Shown: positions 54,991 to 64,000 of the stretch, one piece after another
Layout: each line of letters opens with the position of its first letter
Numbering within the stretch: position 1 is the first letter of the stretch
Source: Burkholderiaceae bacterium
Lineage (GTDB): Bacteria; Pseudomonadota; Gammaproteobacteria; Burkholderiales; Burkholderiaceae_C
Length of the DNA stretch: 64,000 nucleotides
Reading direction: 5' to 3'
Assembly: GCA_913776825.1 (NCBI GenBank)
Contig: CAJYPV010000022.1
Coordinates: 1 to 64,000 of the forward strand
Made by a program: the position numbers and the translations under genes
Notes under the pieces: generated by a model
The model's database searches: none
What the model was told of the DNA's origin: nothing
The model's input: only the letters and a program-made list of their open reading frames with translations

Positions 54991-55037
54991 TGAGATCAAA
55001 AACTTCAGCGCACGCGAGTGCCTGGGGTTTTTTCATT
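54991..55037 (+). repeat. Direct repeat, copy 2 (partial icd terminator duplicate)
   Basis: It matches 52334-52380 at 44 of 47 positions. The two CC-to-TT changes weaken the left arm of the hairpin (AAAAACTTCAG). It marks the right edge of the integron-like segment. Confidence 0.85.
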
Positions 55038-55387
55038 CTTGCCGCGGATCGTTGCACATGGCTGTGCTAATCCAACGGAAGCGCCTCTCCGCAGCCAAGC
55101 TTCCGCTTCAGGACTCTGCCACTGGATCCACCGGCGATATCGATCGAGCTGTTCTTAACTCCTGGATGTAATCCATCATGGCCTTGGGTGTGCGCTCCAC
55201 TGCAAGCGCGCTACCCCTCAGGATTCGTCGCGGCGATGAAATCTCCAAGGGTCGATCCCATCCTTTAACAGGGAATCAATTTGGCGGGTGACGTGCGCTA
55301 TCTTCTGCAACCAGTCTGACGGGCAATGCTTTCTGTCTCTGGGAGTAAGAGAAAGGTCAAAGTCCGAAAAACACACGGCTTCCCGAA
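55038..55387 (+). other. Intergenic region, nothing recognised
   Basis: The 350 bp between the repeat and the CPBP-like gene contain only short, unsupported frames. The base composition is mixed and lower in GC than the core genes around it. Confidence 0.5.
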
Positions 55388-55843
55388 ATGCCAATGATGC
55401 TCCCCTCGAATCTTTCCGCGCCGTTAAGAGGAATCAGGCTCGGGACAATCACGTTCGCGATTGGCGTGCTGATCGCCACCCCTCTGGCTTTGCTGTTTCC
55501 CACCCATCAAACGGAGCTGAGCGCAACAGAGGTGTGGGGAGCGTCCGAAGTCGCTCTGCTCACCATCGTCGTCCCCGCGTTTGAAAAAACCATCCTCTAT
55601 GCGCTCACTCGGACCCTGCGCGCGGTGGGCTTGAGGCGCAACTACCTGCTCGTTGCTAGCGCATTCACGCTTGTCCACGTGCTCGGCGTCGGAGTTCCCG
55701 CATTGGGCACTGCGCCTATCGCCTACGTGATAGTGAATGAACTGTCTACTCAAACTGAGAACGGCGGCCAATTCACCGCGGCGCTTGTGGCGCACATCAC
55801 CCACAACAGCATCATTGCTGCTCTGGTTTCAATTATTTCATGA
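55388..55843 (+). CDS. CPBP-like (CAAX/Abi) intramembrane protease family protein
   Basis: The 151-residue membrane protein has about four helices. Motifs resemble the CPBP family: FEKTILYALTRTLRAVG in place of EExxxR, LVHVLGVG for the first His region, and HITHNSIIA for HxxxN. The first Glu of the EE pair appears replaced by Phe, so activity is uncertain. CPBP proteins process prenylated or bacteriocin peptides or serve as immunity. The start is ATG 55388, with ATGs at 55394 and 55397 possible. Confidence 0.5.
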   Translation: MPMMLPSNLSAPLRGIRLGTITFAIGVLIATPLALLFPTHQTELSATEVWGASEVALLTIVVPAFEKTILYALTRTLRAVGLRRNYLLVASAFTLVHVLGVGVPALGTAPIAYVIVNELSTQTENGGQFTAALVAHITHNSIIAALVSIIS

Positions 55844-56209
55844 GAGGGTCATCTGCGTATGCTTAACCAACGCGACGGTAATTGCCCAGATGTGAATATT
55901 TCCAAAAGCAGATGGGCGCAGCGGCACGCCGTCCTAAGGTTAGTAACCCTGATTCGCTTGGATGCTTTGGACTCCATTCACCGCTTGATAGCAGTCCGCA
56001 TCATCACTCGCGAGAGTTACCAATTGCTTCACCCGCGATTACAGCTGCTCACAAGTCGTTGGTAACCGCCCCGTTCTTGCAAGCGCTTTCCGCAACGAAA
56101 TGCGCACTTTGTCACGCCGAATGATGACCCTAGGGGAATCCCTGCAAGGCTTGAAGGAAAGTCCGTTGAGCATCCGCTCCCATAACTGACCAGACCCTGG
56201 GAGACATGA
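55844..56209 (+). other. Intergenic region, nothing recognised
   Basis: The 366 bp have no supported gene and no clear promoter. The last 60 bases carry the leader of the LivK-like gene. Confidence 0.5.
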
Positions 56210-57310
56210 ATGAGATTGCTGTCCTTGCTTGCCCTCGCCGTGTTGCCGTGGGCCGCTCACGCTGAAATCGTGATCGGCCAGACGGCAGGTTTCACCGGCC
56301 CCGTGGCAGCGAGCGTCACCGAGACCACGGAGGGCGCCAAGCTCTACCTCGACTCGATCAATGCCGCCGGTGGCATCAACGGCCAGACCGTGAAGCTGGT
56401 GTCCTTGGATGACAAGTTCGACCCGCCCGCCGCCGCCGCCAATGCGCAGAAGCTGATCACCACCGACAACGTGCTGGCGCTCTTCCTGACGCGCGGCACG
56501 CCGCACAACCAGGCGATCCTGCCGCTGCTGTCCACCCATCATGTGCCGCTGATCGCGCCCTCGTCGGGTGCCGCGCTGCTGCACTTCCCGGTCAATCCGT
56601 GGGTGTTCAACGTGCGCGCCACCTACCAGCGTGAAGCCGAGCGCGCGGTGCGCCACTTGAGCCTGATCGGCATCGAGCGCATCGGCGTCGTGCAAGTGGA
56701 CGACTCGTTCGGCGCGGACGCCGTGATCGGCGCCAACAACGGCCTCGCCGCCGTGAACAAGACCGCCGCGTTCTCCGCCAAGTTCGACCGCGCGAAGCCG
56801 GACTTCAAGGTCGCTGCGCAAAGCGCCGTGTCGAGCAACGCGCAGGCGATCCTGTTCCTGGGCTCCGGCAAGGTGGTCGCCGACGGCATCGCCGCCATCC
56901 GCGCAGCCGGATCCAAGGCGCAGATCGTGACGCTGTCCAACAATGCGGCGCAGGGTTTCGTGAGCCTCCTCGGCGAGAACGCACGCGGGGTGATCGTCAC
57001 CCAGGTGTTCCCGTATGAGCGCTCCAAGGCCAGCAAGATCGTGACCGAGGCCGCCCAGCTGTCGCAGGCCAAGGGCAAGGGCGAGATCACGCCCGCGATG
57101 ATGGAAGGCTTCGCCGCCGCCAAGGTGCTCGTCGAAGGTCTGCGTCGCGCGGGCCCAAATCCGACCCGCCAAAAGCTGCGCGATGCGCTGGAAGGCATGC
57201 GCAAGGTCGACATCGGCGGTCTGGAGGTGTCGTTCTCGCCGAACGATCACACCGGTCTGGACTATGCCGACCTGTCGATGATTGGCCCGGACGGCAAGTT
57301 CATGCGCTAA
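56210..57310 (+). CDS. LivK-like ABC transporter substrate-binding protein
   Basis: The 366-residue periplasmic protein has signal peptide MRLLSLLALAVLPWAAHA. The periplasmic-binding (Leu/Ile/Val, peripla_BP_6) fold has IVIGQTAGFTGPVAASVTET, LDSINAAGGINGQTVKLVSL, RGTPHNQAILPLL, IAPSSGAALL, and GIERIGVVQVDDSFGAD. No permease or ATPase genes are near, so it may feed another transporter or act in sensing, as such orphans often do in Burkholderiales. Ligand unknown. Confidence 0.88.
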   Translation: MRLLSLLALAVLPWAAHAEIVIGQTAGFTGPVAASVTETTEGAKLYLDSINAAGGINGQTVKLVSLDDKFDPPAAAANAQKLITTDNVLALFLTRGTPHNQAILPLLSTHHVPLIAPSSGAALLHFPVNPWVFNVRATYQREAERAVRHLSLIGIERIGVVQVDDSFGADAVIGANNGLAAVNKTAAFSAKFDRAKPDFKVAAQSAVSSNAQAILFLGSGKVVADGIAAIRAAGSKAQIVTLSNNAAQGFVSLLGENARGVIVTQVFPYERSKASKIVTEAAQLSQAKGKGEITPAMMEGFAAAKVLVEGLRRAGPNPTRQKLRDALEGMRKVDIGGLEVSFSPNDHTGLDYADLSMIGPDGKFMR

Positions 57311-57841
57311 GCACCGTATGCGGTGGCGCGTGAGGCGCGCTGCCCGCCGGGCGATGTCCGCTGCGACTGACCCGACTCCACCGCCTCCATGCAACCCCAG
57401 TGCGAGACATCGCCTGGGGTTGTTTGCTTTTGAATCGACGCGCGCAGCGTTTCATTCGAGAGCGCTGTCAGAGGGCATTGAATCCATTCGACCAGCGACG
57501 ACCGACACGGTTGCCTCGTTGACTCGCTCACAGCATTCAGAAGCTGCCGCGCTGAATCGCTCGAAATTCACGAATGCGGGCCTTCGCTCGTGTGCTGCCG
57601 GTGATTCGTCACGGCAGACTGGGAGTCGAAGTTGCCCTGGCGTCGGTGACGGGGCGGGCGGCCGTGATGGCATCGTCTGGCGATTCGATTGCTCCGTTGC
57701 CAGCTCGCTGACTCGACTCCCGCCACTTGGCGAATGCGGATCGGCGAGCACGGCTTTCCGCCGACTTCATTTCATTTCATCGGAGACCTGGACTGTGATC
57801 GTGTGTGGTGACCGGCGCTCAGCGCCCACAACGGAGTTCGC
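57311..57841 (+). other. Intergenic region with a terminator; otherwise nothing recognised
   Basis: The 531-bp gap between the binding protein and the GAF gene holds one terminator near its left end. No other gene is supported. Confidence 0.5.
57393..57425 (+). terminator. Intrinsic terminator after the LivK-like gene
   Basis: AACCCCAG and CTGGGGTT pair across a 13-base interval, followed by GTTTGC. It lies about 80 bases after the stop. Confidence 0.7.
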
Positions 57842-58387
57842 ATGATTTGCGCACCACATCCTCGCGACGAGCTGGTGCGACTGCGCCTGCTGACCAGCAC
57901 CGGGCTGCTCGATGCGGCGCACGACCCGTTCCTCGACGCGTTGGTCCAGACGGTCGCTCGTTCGTTTGAATTGCCGATGGCTGCGGTGTCCCTGATCGAC
58001 CGCGATGAGCAGTTCTTCAAGGCGAGCGTCGGCTTGCCGACCCGCAGCACACCGCGGGACTGCTCGTTCTGCGCGCATGTGCTGTGGTGGCCCGCGCCGT
58101 TCGTGGTGCCCGACGCGACACTGGACGAGCGCTTTGCCAACAATCCGCTGGTCACCGGCGAGCCGCATATCCGGTTCTACGCCGGCGTGCCAATCTATCT
58201 GCAGGGGGTGTGCCTGGGCGCGCTGTGCGTGATGGGTCATGCGCCGAAGCCGGGCCTGGATGAGGCGCAGATGCGGCTGCTCCACGGAGCCGGCATGGCG
58301 GTCGAGGAACGGCTCAATCAGATGACGTCGCCCGAGCCCTCGGAAGCCGCGCGTCGGGTGGAGCGGGCGTCAGGTCGGACGATCTGA
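57842..58387 (+). CDS. GAF-domain protein
   Basis: The 181-residue cytoplasmic protein consists of one GAF domain: LVQTVARSFELPMAAVSLID, QFFKASVGLPTRSTPRDCSF, VVPDATLDERFANNPLVTG, IRFYAGVPIYLQGVCLGALC. This is the type found at the N-terminus of diguanylate cyclases and sensor kinases, here standing alone. It contains several Cys residues (DCSFCAHV, VCLGALC). Ligand and output unknown. Confidence 0.82.
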   Translation: MICAPHPRDELVRLRLLTSTGLLDAAHDPFLDALVQTVARSFELPMAAVSLIDRDEQFFKASVGLPTRSTPRDCSFCAHVLWWPAPFVVPDATLDERFANNPLVTGEPHIRFYAGVPIYLQGVCLGALCVMGHAPKPGLDEAQMRLLHGAGMAVEERLNQMTSPEPSEAARRVERASGRTI

Positions 58388-58425
58388 CCTGACGCGTCGC
58401 GGGCTCGCCGAGCGCCCGGCGCAAC

Positions 58426-58450
58426 GCAAAAAGCCCGCACGCGGCGGGCC
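58426..58450 (-). terminator. Intrinsic terminator of the cold-shock gene
   Basis: On the minus strand GCCCGC (58449-58444), then GCGGGC (58438-58433), then TTTTTGCG. It lies about 30 bases past the cold-shock stop codon. Confidence 0.75.
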
Positions 58451-58478
58451 TGGTGTCATGCCGGCGCGGAGGCCGGGT

Positions 58479-58763
58479 TCAGAGTGCCGCGGCGGACTGG
58501 CCGGCAGCGGCCATGGCCTCGGGAATCATCGGGATGCCGACGGGCGTGCTGACGTCCTCGTCGATCGGCCGGATGTTCTGGGCCAGTTGGCCTTTCGGTC
58601 CTTCGACCAGCTCATAGCTGACGCGACCGCCTTGCTTCAGCGTGCGGAAGCCTTCCATCTGAATGGCCGAGAAGTGCGCAAAAACATCGCCTCCGCCCTG
58701 TTCCGGCTCAATAAAGCCAAATCCCTTGGCATCGTTGAACCACTTTACCGTGCCTGTAGCCAT
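58479..58763 (-). CDS. Cold-shock protein with C-terminal extension
   Basis: The 94-residue RNA chaperone starts at ATG 58763 ([20 protein letters not shown]). RNP1 is KGFGFI and RNP2 VFAHF. The CSD ends near [12 protein letters not shown], about residue 68. The next 25 residues ([20 protein letters not shown]) are an extension not present in classical CspA (about 70 residues). The extra tail is of unknown role. Confidence 0.93.
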   Translation of the reverse strand: MATGTVKWFNDAKGFGFIEPEQGGGDVFAHFSAIQMEGFRTLKQGGRVSYELVEGPKGQLAQNIRPIDEDVSTPVGIPMIPEAMAAAGQSAAAL

Positions 58764-59094
58764 TTTCTTCTCCATCCCGGTGTCTTGTCGCACCCGGGGC
58801 GGATTCTCAAAGCCGTGTCAAGCCAGTGTCAATTCAGGAACTCCCCGGGGTCACCCACGCCGGTAGTGCCACACTAGGAACACGCTGCGACGTGCGCCGG
58901 ATCTTCGGCGCCGATGCAGCCCGGGGAAACCAGCCCCGGCCGGGCGCGAGCACCCGCCGATTTCGTCCGATCTGCTCGGATTTTTCGCTGCGGTGGCCGA
59001 TGTTTTCTGGCCCGGTTCAGATGGTTTCAAGTAGGCTTGATTGTGGGAGTCCCGCCCCTATGTAGGGAAGTCCCGCTGTTTATAGAATCGGCGC
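58764..59094. other. Divergent intergenic region between the cold-shock gene and clpS
   Basis: The 331 bp hold the cold-shock 5' leader on one side and a clpS promoter on the other. A CTTGATT-N12-CCCCTATGT pair near 59036-59063 faintly resembles a heat-shock (sigma-32) promoter. No gene is supported. Confidence 0.5.
59081..59088 (+). promoter_or_regulatory. -10-like TATAGAAT directly upstream of clpS
   Basis: TATAGAAT ends six bases before the clpS ATG (59095). A start at the usual distance would fall at or next to the ATG, giving a leaderless or near-leaderless mRNA. No Shine-Dalgarno sequence is seen. Confidence 0.45.
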
Positions 59095-59454
59095 ATGCCC
59101 TTGCTTTCCCAACACATTCCGCCAGCGGGTCCACCAGGAAGCCCGCCGGGTCAAGATGACGGCGGTTCCACGACGCTGGAGCGTGTCGCTCAGAAGACCG
59201 AGCCACCGCGCCTCTATCAGGTGCTGATGCTCAATGACGACTTCACGCCGATGGAGTTCGTGGTGATGGTGTTGCAGGAGTATTTCCGCCATGACCTGGA
59301 TACGGCCACCCAGATCATGTTGAAGATCCATCACGAGGGCCGTGCCGTCTGCGGTGTATTCACCAAGGACGTCGCGGCCACCAAGGTCGAAACGGTGCTG
59401 GCCGCCGCCCGGCGGGCCGGACATCCTTTGCAGTGCATTATGGAGGCCGCATGA
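59095..59454 (+). CDS. clpS: ATP-dependent Clp protease adaptor ClpS
   Basis: ClpS delivers N-degron substrates to ClpAP. The 119-residue protein has a Pro/Gly-rich N-terminus (about 1-35), then [20 protein letters not shown], the hydrophobic N-degron pocket region, and [21 protein letters not shown]. It overlaps clpA by four bases (ATGA), so translation is coupled. Confidence 0.96.
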   Translation: MPLLSQHIPPAGPPGSPPGQDDGGSTTLERVAQKTEPPRLYQVLMLNDDFTPMEFVVMVLQEYFRHDLDTATQIMLKIHHEGRAVCGVFTKDVAATKVETVLAAARRAGHPLQCIMEAA

Positions 59455-61766
59455 TTGCGCAAGAGCTTGAAGTCAGCCTGCACATGGCGTTTGTCGAGGC
59501 ACGCCAGCAGCGCCACGAGTTCATCACTGTGGAGCATCTGCTGATGGCGCTGCTGGACAACCCGTCCGCGGCTGAAGTGCTGCGCGCATGCGCAGCCAAT
59601 ATCGAGGATCTGCGCAAGTCGCTTGCGCAGTTCATCAAGGAAAACACCCCCACCGTCGGCGGCACCGATGAAGTGGACACCCAGCCCACGCTGGGTTTCC
59701 AGCGCGTGATCCAGCGCGCCATCATGCATGTGCAGTCGACCGGCAACGGCAAGAAGGAAGTCACCGGCGCGAATGTGCTGGTGGCGATCTTCGGTGAGAA
59801 GGATTCCCACGCGGTCTACTACCTGCACCAGCAGGGTGTAACCCGCCTGGACGTGGTGAACTTCATCGCCCACGGCATCAAGAAGAGCGAACCGCCCGAG
59901 CCGCCCAAGGGTCCGGAAGGCAGCGGCTCCGAATCCGAGCGCGAGGAAGGTGATGCACAAGGCGGCGGTGGCAAGGGCTCGCCGCTGGAGCAGTTCACCC
60001 AGAACCTCAACCAGATGGCCAAGGACGGCAAGATCGATCCGCTGATCGGCCGAGAGTCCGAGGTCGAGCGCGTGGTGCAGGTGCTGTGCCGCCGTCGCAA
60101 GAACAATCCGCTGCTGGTCGGCGAGGCCGGCGTCGGCAAGACCGCGATCGCCGAAGGCCTGGCCTGGCGCATCACCGAAGGCCAGGTGCCGGACGTGCTG
60201 GCCGAGGCGGTGGTCTATTCGCTCGACATGGGCGCGCTGCTGGCGGGCACCAAGTACCGCGGCGATTTCGAGCAGCGCCTGAAGGCTGTCATCAAGCAGC
60301 TCAAGGAGCAGCCGGGCGCGATCCTGTTCATCGACGAGATCCACACCCTGATCGGTGCCGGTGCGGCGTCGGGCGGCACGCTGGACGCCAGCAACCTGCT
60401 CAAGCCGGCGCTGTCGTCGGGTCAGCTCAAGTGCATCGGCGCGACCACCTTCAGTGAATACCGCGGCATCTTCGAAAAGGATGCGGCGCTGTCGCGTCGC
60501 TTCCAGAAGATCGACGTGGTCGAGCCGTCGGTCGAACAGACCATCGAGATCCTGAAGGGCCTGAAGTCCCGCTTCGAAGAGCATCACAGCGTGAAGTACG
60601 CGCTCGGTGCGCTGCAGGCGGCGGCGGAGCTGTCGGCCAAGTTCATCAATGACCGCCATCTGCCGGACAAGGCGATCGACGTCATCGATGAAGCCGGCGC
60701 GGCCCAGCGTGTGCTGCCCAAGAGCAAGCAGAAGAAGACCATCACCCGCGCCGAGGTCGAGGACATCGTCGCGAAGATCGCCCGCATTCCGCCGGCATCG
60801 GTGTCGTCGGACGACCGCAGCAAGCTCAAGAGTCTGGACCGCGATCTGAAGAGCGTGGTGTTCGGTCAGGATCCGGCGATCGATGCGCTGGCCGCGGCCA
60901 TCAAGATGGCGCGCTCGGGCCTGGGCAAGCCGGACAAGCCGATCGGCAGCTTCCTGTTCAGCGGCCCGACCGGCGTCGGCAAGACCGAGGTGGCCAAGCA
61001 ACTGGCCTACATCCTGGGCATCGAGCTGATCCGCTTCGACATGTCGGAGTACATGGAGCGCCATGCGGTCAGCCGGCTGATCGGCGCGCCTCCGGGCTAT
61101 GTCGGCTTCGACCAGGGCGGTCTGCTGACCGAGGCCATCACCAAGAAGCCGCATGCGGTGCTGCTGCTCGATGAAATCGAGAAGGCGCATCCGGATGTCT
61201 TCAATGTGCTGCTGCAGGTGATGGACCACGGCACGCTGACCGACAACAACGGACGCAAGGCCGACTTCCGCAACGTGATCATCATCATGACCACGAATGC
61301 GGGCGCGGAGGCGATGCAGAAGTCGACCATCGGCTTCACGACCAAGCGCGAGCAAGGCGACGAGATGGCCGACATCAAGCGGCTGTTCACGCCCGAGTTC
61401 CGCAACCGTCTGGATGCCATCGTCAACTTCGGCGGCCTGAACCAGGACATCATCCTGCGAGTGGTCGACAAGTTCCTGCTGCAACTGGAAAGCCAGCTCG
61501 GCGAGAAGAAGGTGGAAGTGACCTTCAGCGATGCGCTGCGCAAGCATCTGGCCGACAAGGGCTTCGATCCGCAGATGGGCGCGCGGCCGATGCAGCGCCT
61601 GATCCAGGACACGATCCGACGCGCGCTGGCCGACGAACTGCTCTTCGGTCGACTGGTCGATGGCGGCCGACTGAGTGTCGACGTCGACGACAAGGGCGAG
61701 GTCCAGCTGGACATCACGCCCACCAAGAGCAACAAGCCGAAGGCGGAGCCGGCGACGGCCGACTGA
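59451..61766 (+). CDS. clpA: ATP-dependent Clp protease ATP-binding subunit ClpA
   Basis: The 771-residue AAA+ unfoldase starts at ATG 59451. An N-domain ([20 protein letters not shown]) and an acidic linker precede D1 with Walker A GEAGVGKT, Walker [10 protein letters not shown] and [17 protein letters not shown]2 has [40 protein letters not shown] and sensor 2 [20 protein letters not shown]. The IGL/ClpP-loop-type segment (TIGF) is present. ClpP itself is outside the window. Confidence 0.97.
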   Translation: MIAQELEVSLHMAFVEARQQRHEFITVEHLLMALLDNPSAAEVLRACAANIEDLRKSLAQFIKENTPTVGGTDEVDTQPTLGFQRVIQRAIMHVQSTGNGKKEVTGANVLVAIFGEKDSHAVYYLHQQGVTRLDVVNFIAHGIKKSEPPEPPKGPEGSGSESEREEGDAQGGGGKGSPLEQFTQNLNQMAKDGKIDPLIGRESEVERVVQVLCRRRKNNPLLVGEAGVGKTAIAEGLAWRITEGQVPDVLAEAVVYSLDMGALLAGTKYRGDFEQRLKAVIKQLKEQPGAILFIDEIHTLIGAGAASGGTLDASNLLKPALSSGQLKCIGATTFSEYRGIFEKDAALSRRFQKIDVVEPSVEQTIEILKGLKSRFEEHHSVKYALGALQAAAELSAKFINDRHLPDKAIDVIDEAGAAQRVLPKSKQKKTITRAEVEDIVAKIARIPPASVSSDDRSKLKSLDRDLKSVVFGQDPAIDALAAAIKMARSGLGKPDKPIGSFLFSGPTGVGKTEVAKQLAYILGIELIRFDMSEYMERHAVSRLIGAPPGYVGFDQGGLLTEAITKKPHAVLLLDEIEKAHPDVFNVLLQVMDHGTLTDNNGRKADFRNVIIIMTTNAGAEAMQKSTIGFTTKREQGDEMADIKRLFTPEFRNRLDAIVNFGGLNQDIILRVVDKFLLQLESQLGEKKVEVTFSDALRKHLADKGFDPQMGARPMQRLIQDTIRRALADELLFGRLVDGGRLSVDVDDKGEVQLDITPTKSNKPKAEPATAD

Positions 61767-61783
61767 GCGCGGCACCGCCCCAC

Positions 61784-61811
61784 AAAAAACGCCTCATTCG
61801 AGGCGTTTTTT
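61784..61811 (+). terminator. Intrinsic terminator after clpA
   Basis: AAAAAACGCCTC and GAGGCGTTTTTT form a perfect stem with loop ATTC, with the T-run on the 3' arm. The A-run makes it work in both directions. Confidence 0.92.
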
Positions 61812-61933
61812 CTTGTCCGGAGCCTGCTGCGCCAACGTCCTCGCGAGTGCCGCTGATCTGCTGAAGCCGGCGTGGGAGAAGCAAGTCCCACCCGTCGATG
61901 CACCTTTGGCGTTCCGCTTGCAGCGAGCTTGCT

Positions 61934-62725
61934 TCAGTCCCGCGCCGGGTCCTGCAGGAAGAAGTCGGCCAGCAACTGATAGAGCCGCGGTTGCTCCTGA
62001 AGCAACTCGTGCGGCGCCACGAAGAAGGCTTCGACGGCGACCGCGAAAAACTCTTCCGGCGCCTCGGCCCCGTACGGATCGATCAGCGTGGGGACGCCCG
62101 CATCGACCCGATCGCAGAACCAGGTCCATTCGGCCTCCATCGTGGCGCTCCATTGCTGACGCGCTTCCCGCGTCGCCAGGGCGGGCGAGCCATTGATGGT
62201 GCCGTCCCGCGCATCGATTACGTGGGCGAATTCGTGGATCACGACGTTGTAGACCGCATCGTGGCCTTCGACGCGGTCCACCGCCTCGGGCGTGATCGCG
62301 CTCCAGGCCAGCATCAGCGGACCGCCTTCCATGGCTTCGCCGGCCAGCGGCTCGTCGTAGGCATGGACCACGCCGTCGTCGTCCATCGTCTCGCGAGGCG
62401 CGATGACCTCGCCTTCATGCATCACGATGCCGACGAAGCCGTCATACCAGGACAGCCCCAATCGCAGCACCGGCAGACAGGCCTGCGCGGCCACGGCGAC
62501 GGCGACCTCGTCGGTGACGACAAAGCCGCCAGCGCCGTGGAATTCCTTGGCGGCGAGGAAGAGCGAGCACAGGCGACGCAGCTCGCGTTGGTCCGCGTCA
62601 CTGCGTCGTGCCAGGAAGGGATAGTGCGCCAGCGTGTGCCGCCACAGCGGCTCGGGAATCGCGAACTGCTCCAGCTGGCGCTGCTCGCGGCGTTGGCGCC
62701 ATCGCTGCAGAAGGCCGGACAGCAT
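61934..62725 (-). CDS. mtfA: MtfA-like zinc-dependent peptidase
   Basis: The 263-residue protein carries the gluzincin motif HEFAH (about residue 164) in NVVIHEFAHVIDARDGTING, and the third ligand Glu in EEFFAVAVEAFF, as in MtfA (M90). MtfA-like peptidases interact with the glucose regulator Mlc in enterobacteria; that partner is not expected here, so the substrate is open. The N-terminus (LLQRWRQRREQRQLEQF) is basic. Co-oriented with lpxH, with its start 39 bases after the lpxH stop. Confidence 0.88.
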   Translation of the reverse strand: MLSGLLQRWRQRREQRQLEQFAIPEPLWRHTLAHYPFLARRSDADQRELRRLCSLFLAAKEFHGAGGFVVTDEVAVAVAAQACLPVLRLGLSWYDGFVGIVMHEGEVIAPRETMDDDGVVHAYDEPLAGEAMEGGPLMLAWSAITPEAVDRVEGHDAVYNVVIHEFAHVIDARDGTINGSPALATREARQQWSATMEAEWTWFCDRVDAGVPTLIDPYGAEAPEEFFAVAVEAFFVAPHELLQEQPRLYQLLADFFLQDPARD

Positions 62726-62764
62726 ATCGACTCCGAAAGGCGAGGCGGTGAAACAGCCGCCGGT

Positions 62765-63580
62765 TCAGGCGGCGTGGCGGGCCTGCGTGACCTCGGTGCG
62801 CATCGGCGCATCGCGTCGAACGCCGGAAGCGTCGAGCACGAGCACATCGCCGCGCTGCGCATGGTCGAAGTCCCAATCCGACAGCACCACGCGACGCAGT
62901 CCGCCGCCGAGATCATGATCGGCGGGGCGGTGGGTGTGGCCGTGGATCAGCACGCTGGCGTCCGCGGCACGCAGCCAGTCGCGACTGGCGCGGTCGTCCA
63001 CGTCGGCCCAATGCGCGGGATCACGCTGATGGGCCCGGCTCTTGGCGCGCAGATGACGTGCCAGCGCCCGGCGCGCGGACAGCGGCAGCATCAGCAGGGA
63101 CGCCTTCACGCCGGCGCGGCGCACGATGCGGCGGGCGCGCTGATAGCCGACATCCTCGACGCACAACAGGTCGCCATGGCTGAGCAGCCAGCGCTGCCCG
63201 AAGGCGTCGAAGCGCACGGGGTCGTCGAGCAGCCGCAGGCCGCTGTCGTCCGCCATGGCCCAGCCCAGCATGAAGTCGCGGTTGCCGTGCATGAAGTACA
63301 GCGCGCAGCGGCGAGAGGCTTCCCGCAGCAGCGTCATGCAATGCTGTTCGAAGCTGCCGGCCTGCCAGCGTGCGTCATCGCCGGTCCAGGCTTCGAAGAT
63401 GTCGCCCAGCAGGAACACCGCATCGGCCGGCGTGGCCGCGAGGTGCTGACGAAAGCGTTCCAGCGTGGCCGGCAGGTCCGGCGACAGGTGCAGGTCGGAC
63501 AGCACGTCCACCCGCCGCCACCCCGGCTCGGCGCGCAGCGTCGCCAGCGGCTGGGGCAGCGGGAAGGGCGACGGAATCAC
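62765..63580 (-). CDS. lpxH: UDP-2,3-diacylglucosamine diphosphatase
   Basis: LpxH cleaves UDP-2,3-diacylglucosamine to lipid X and UMP in lipid A synthesis. The 271-residue metallophosphoesterase has [55 protein letters not shown] and IHGHTHRP, giving a complete metal site. It overlaps ppiB by four bases (ATGA), as often seen in betaproteobacteria. Confidence 0.95.
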   Translation of the reverse strand: MIPSPFPLPQPLATLRAEPGWRRVDVLSDLHLSPDLPATLERFRQHLAATPADAVFLLGDIFEAWTGDDARWQAGSFEQHCMTLLREASRRCALYFMHGNRDFMLGWAMADDSGLRLLDDPVRFDAFGQRWLLSHGDLLCVEDVGYQRARRIVRRAGVKASLLMLPLSARRALARHLRAKSRAHQRDPAHWADVDDRASRDWLRAADASVLIHGHTHRPADHDLGGGLRRVVLSDWDFDHAQRGDVLVLDASGVRRDAPMRTEVTQARHAA

Positions 63581-64000
63581 TCGACGGCGACAGCGCGCTC
63601 GATGATCACCGGGTCGGTCGGCACATCATCATGGAAGCCGGAGCGGCCGGTCTTGACCTTCTCGATCTTGTCGACGATGTCGGTGCCGCCCACGACCTTG
63701 CCGAAAACCGCATAGCCCCAGCCCGACGGGCTTTCGCTCTTGAAGTTCAGGAACTCGTTGTCGACGGTGTTGATGAAGAACTGCGAGCTGGCCGAGTGCG
63801 GCGCATTGGTGCGCGCCATCGCGACGGTGTACTTGTCGTTCTTCAGGCCGTTGTTGGCTTCGTTCTGGATCGGTGCATCGGTGGCCTTTTGCTTCATGCC
63901 CACGTCGAAGCCGCCGCCCTGGGCCATGAAGCCCTTGATCACGCGGTGGAAGATCGTGCCGTCATAGTGGCCCTTGGCCACATACGACAGGAAATTGGCG
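63577..64000 (-). CDS. ppiB: Peptidyl-prolyl cis-trans isomerase B, N-terminus cut by window end
   Basis: The frame is open from the window edge to TGA at 63577, about 141 residues. It is a cyclophilin: [40 protein letters not shown] (active-site region), and [20 protein letters not shown]. The sequence before YDGTIFHR ([10 protein letters not shown]) continues off the window, so the start is missing. It is a cytoplasmic-type PpiB. Confidence 0.93.
   Translation of the reverse strand, partial: ANFLSYVAKGHYDGTIFHRVIKGFMAQGGGFDVGMKQKATDAPIQNEANNGLKNDKYTVAMARTNAPHSASSQFFINTVDNEFLNFKSESPSGWGYAVFGKVVGGTDIVDKIEKVKTGRSGFHDDVPTDPVIIERAVAVE

Noticed and set aside
59331..61775. An 814-codon antisense frame over clpA
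   Set aside because: Shadow of the clpA codon pattern; no domain visible.

Overview
The window is chromosomal DNA of a high-GC Gram-negative bacterium. LPS genes (lpxK, lpxH, kdsB), a Burkholderiales-style ccoNOQP-ccoG-fixH locus and the general protein signature suggest a betaproteobacterium of order Burkholderiales, most likely the Roseateles/Mitsuaria/Rubrivivax group. The genus is an inference from protein style and codon use; there is no rRNA or tRNA to confirm it.

Layout. (1) 1-5.3 kb is accessory DNA: the right end of one IS3-family element cuts the 5' end of a large helical protein gene, and a complete 1,214-bp IS3-family element (CAGA target duplication) splits the same gene. A putative type VI-type metallopeptidase effector/immunity pair follows. 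(2) 5.3-14 kb carries stress and housekeeping genes: PH-domain protein, hemerythrin, large catalase, RNA-ligase-like 2H protein, DUF72 protein, tadA, and an LD-carboxypeptidase with a His/Asp-rich tail. (3) 14-20.8 kb is a Yej/Dpp-like peptide ABC importer operon containing a small Thr-Asp repeat ORF. (4) 21.3-32.8 kb holds two TonB-dependent receptors, a 2OG-Fe(II) oxygenase and a tonB-exbB-exbD-exbD-TPR cluster. (5) 32.8-37.8 kb, minus strand: an SDR dehydrogenase behind a LiuR-like palindrome, adk, and the overlapping run exbB-exbD-lpxK-Trm112-kdsB. (6) 38-40.7 kb: xseA, sodB and a DUF192 protein. (7) 40.7-51 kb: a complete cbb3 oxidase module (ccoI, ccoS, ccoNOQP, ccoG, fixH-like), hemN and a TauE/SafE-like protein, with FNR-type boxes. 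(8) icd, followed at 52.3-55.0 kb by a small accessory segment bracketed by a 47-bp imperfect direct repeat of the icd terminator. (9) 55.4-64 kb: a CPBP-like protein, a LivK-like binding protein, GAF and cold-shock proteins, clpS-clpA, an MtfA-like peptidase, lpxH and a ppiB cut by the window end.

The most interesting region is 52.3-55.0 kb. It reads as a decayed chromosomal integron: a well-formed 69-bp attC site, cassette-like minus-strand genes (one SMI1/KNR4-type immunity protein) with very short leaders, an attI-like core, and a divergent, frameshifted and truncated integron-integrase N-terminus. The second notable item is the effector/immunity pair at 4.0-5.3 kb. Most other regions are conventional core genome.
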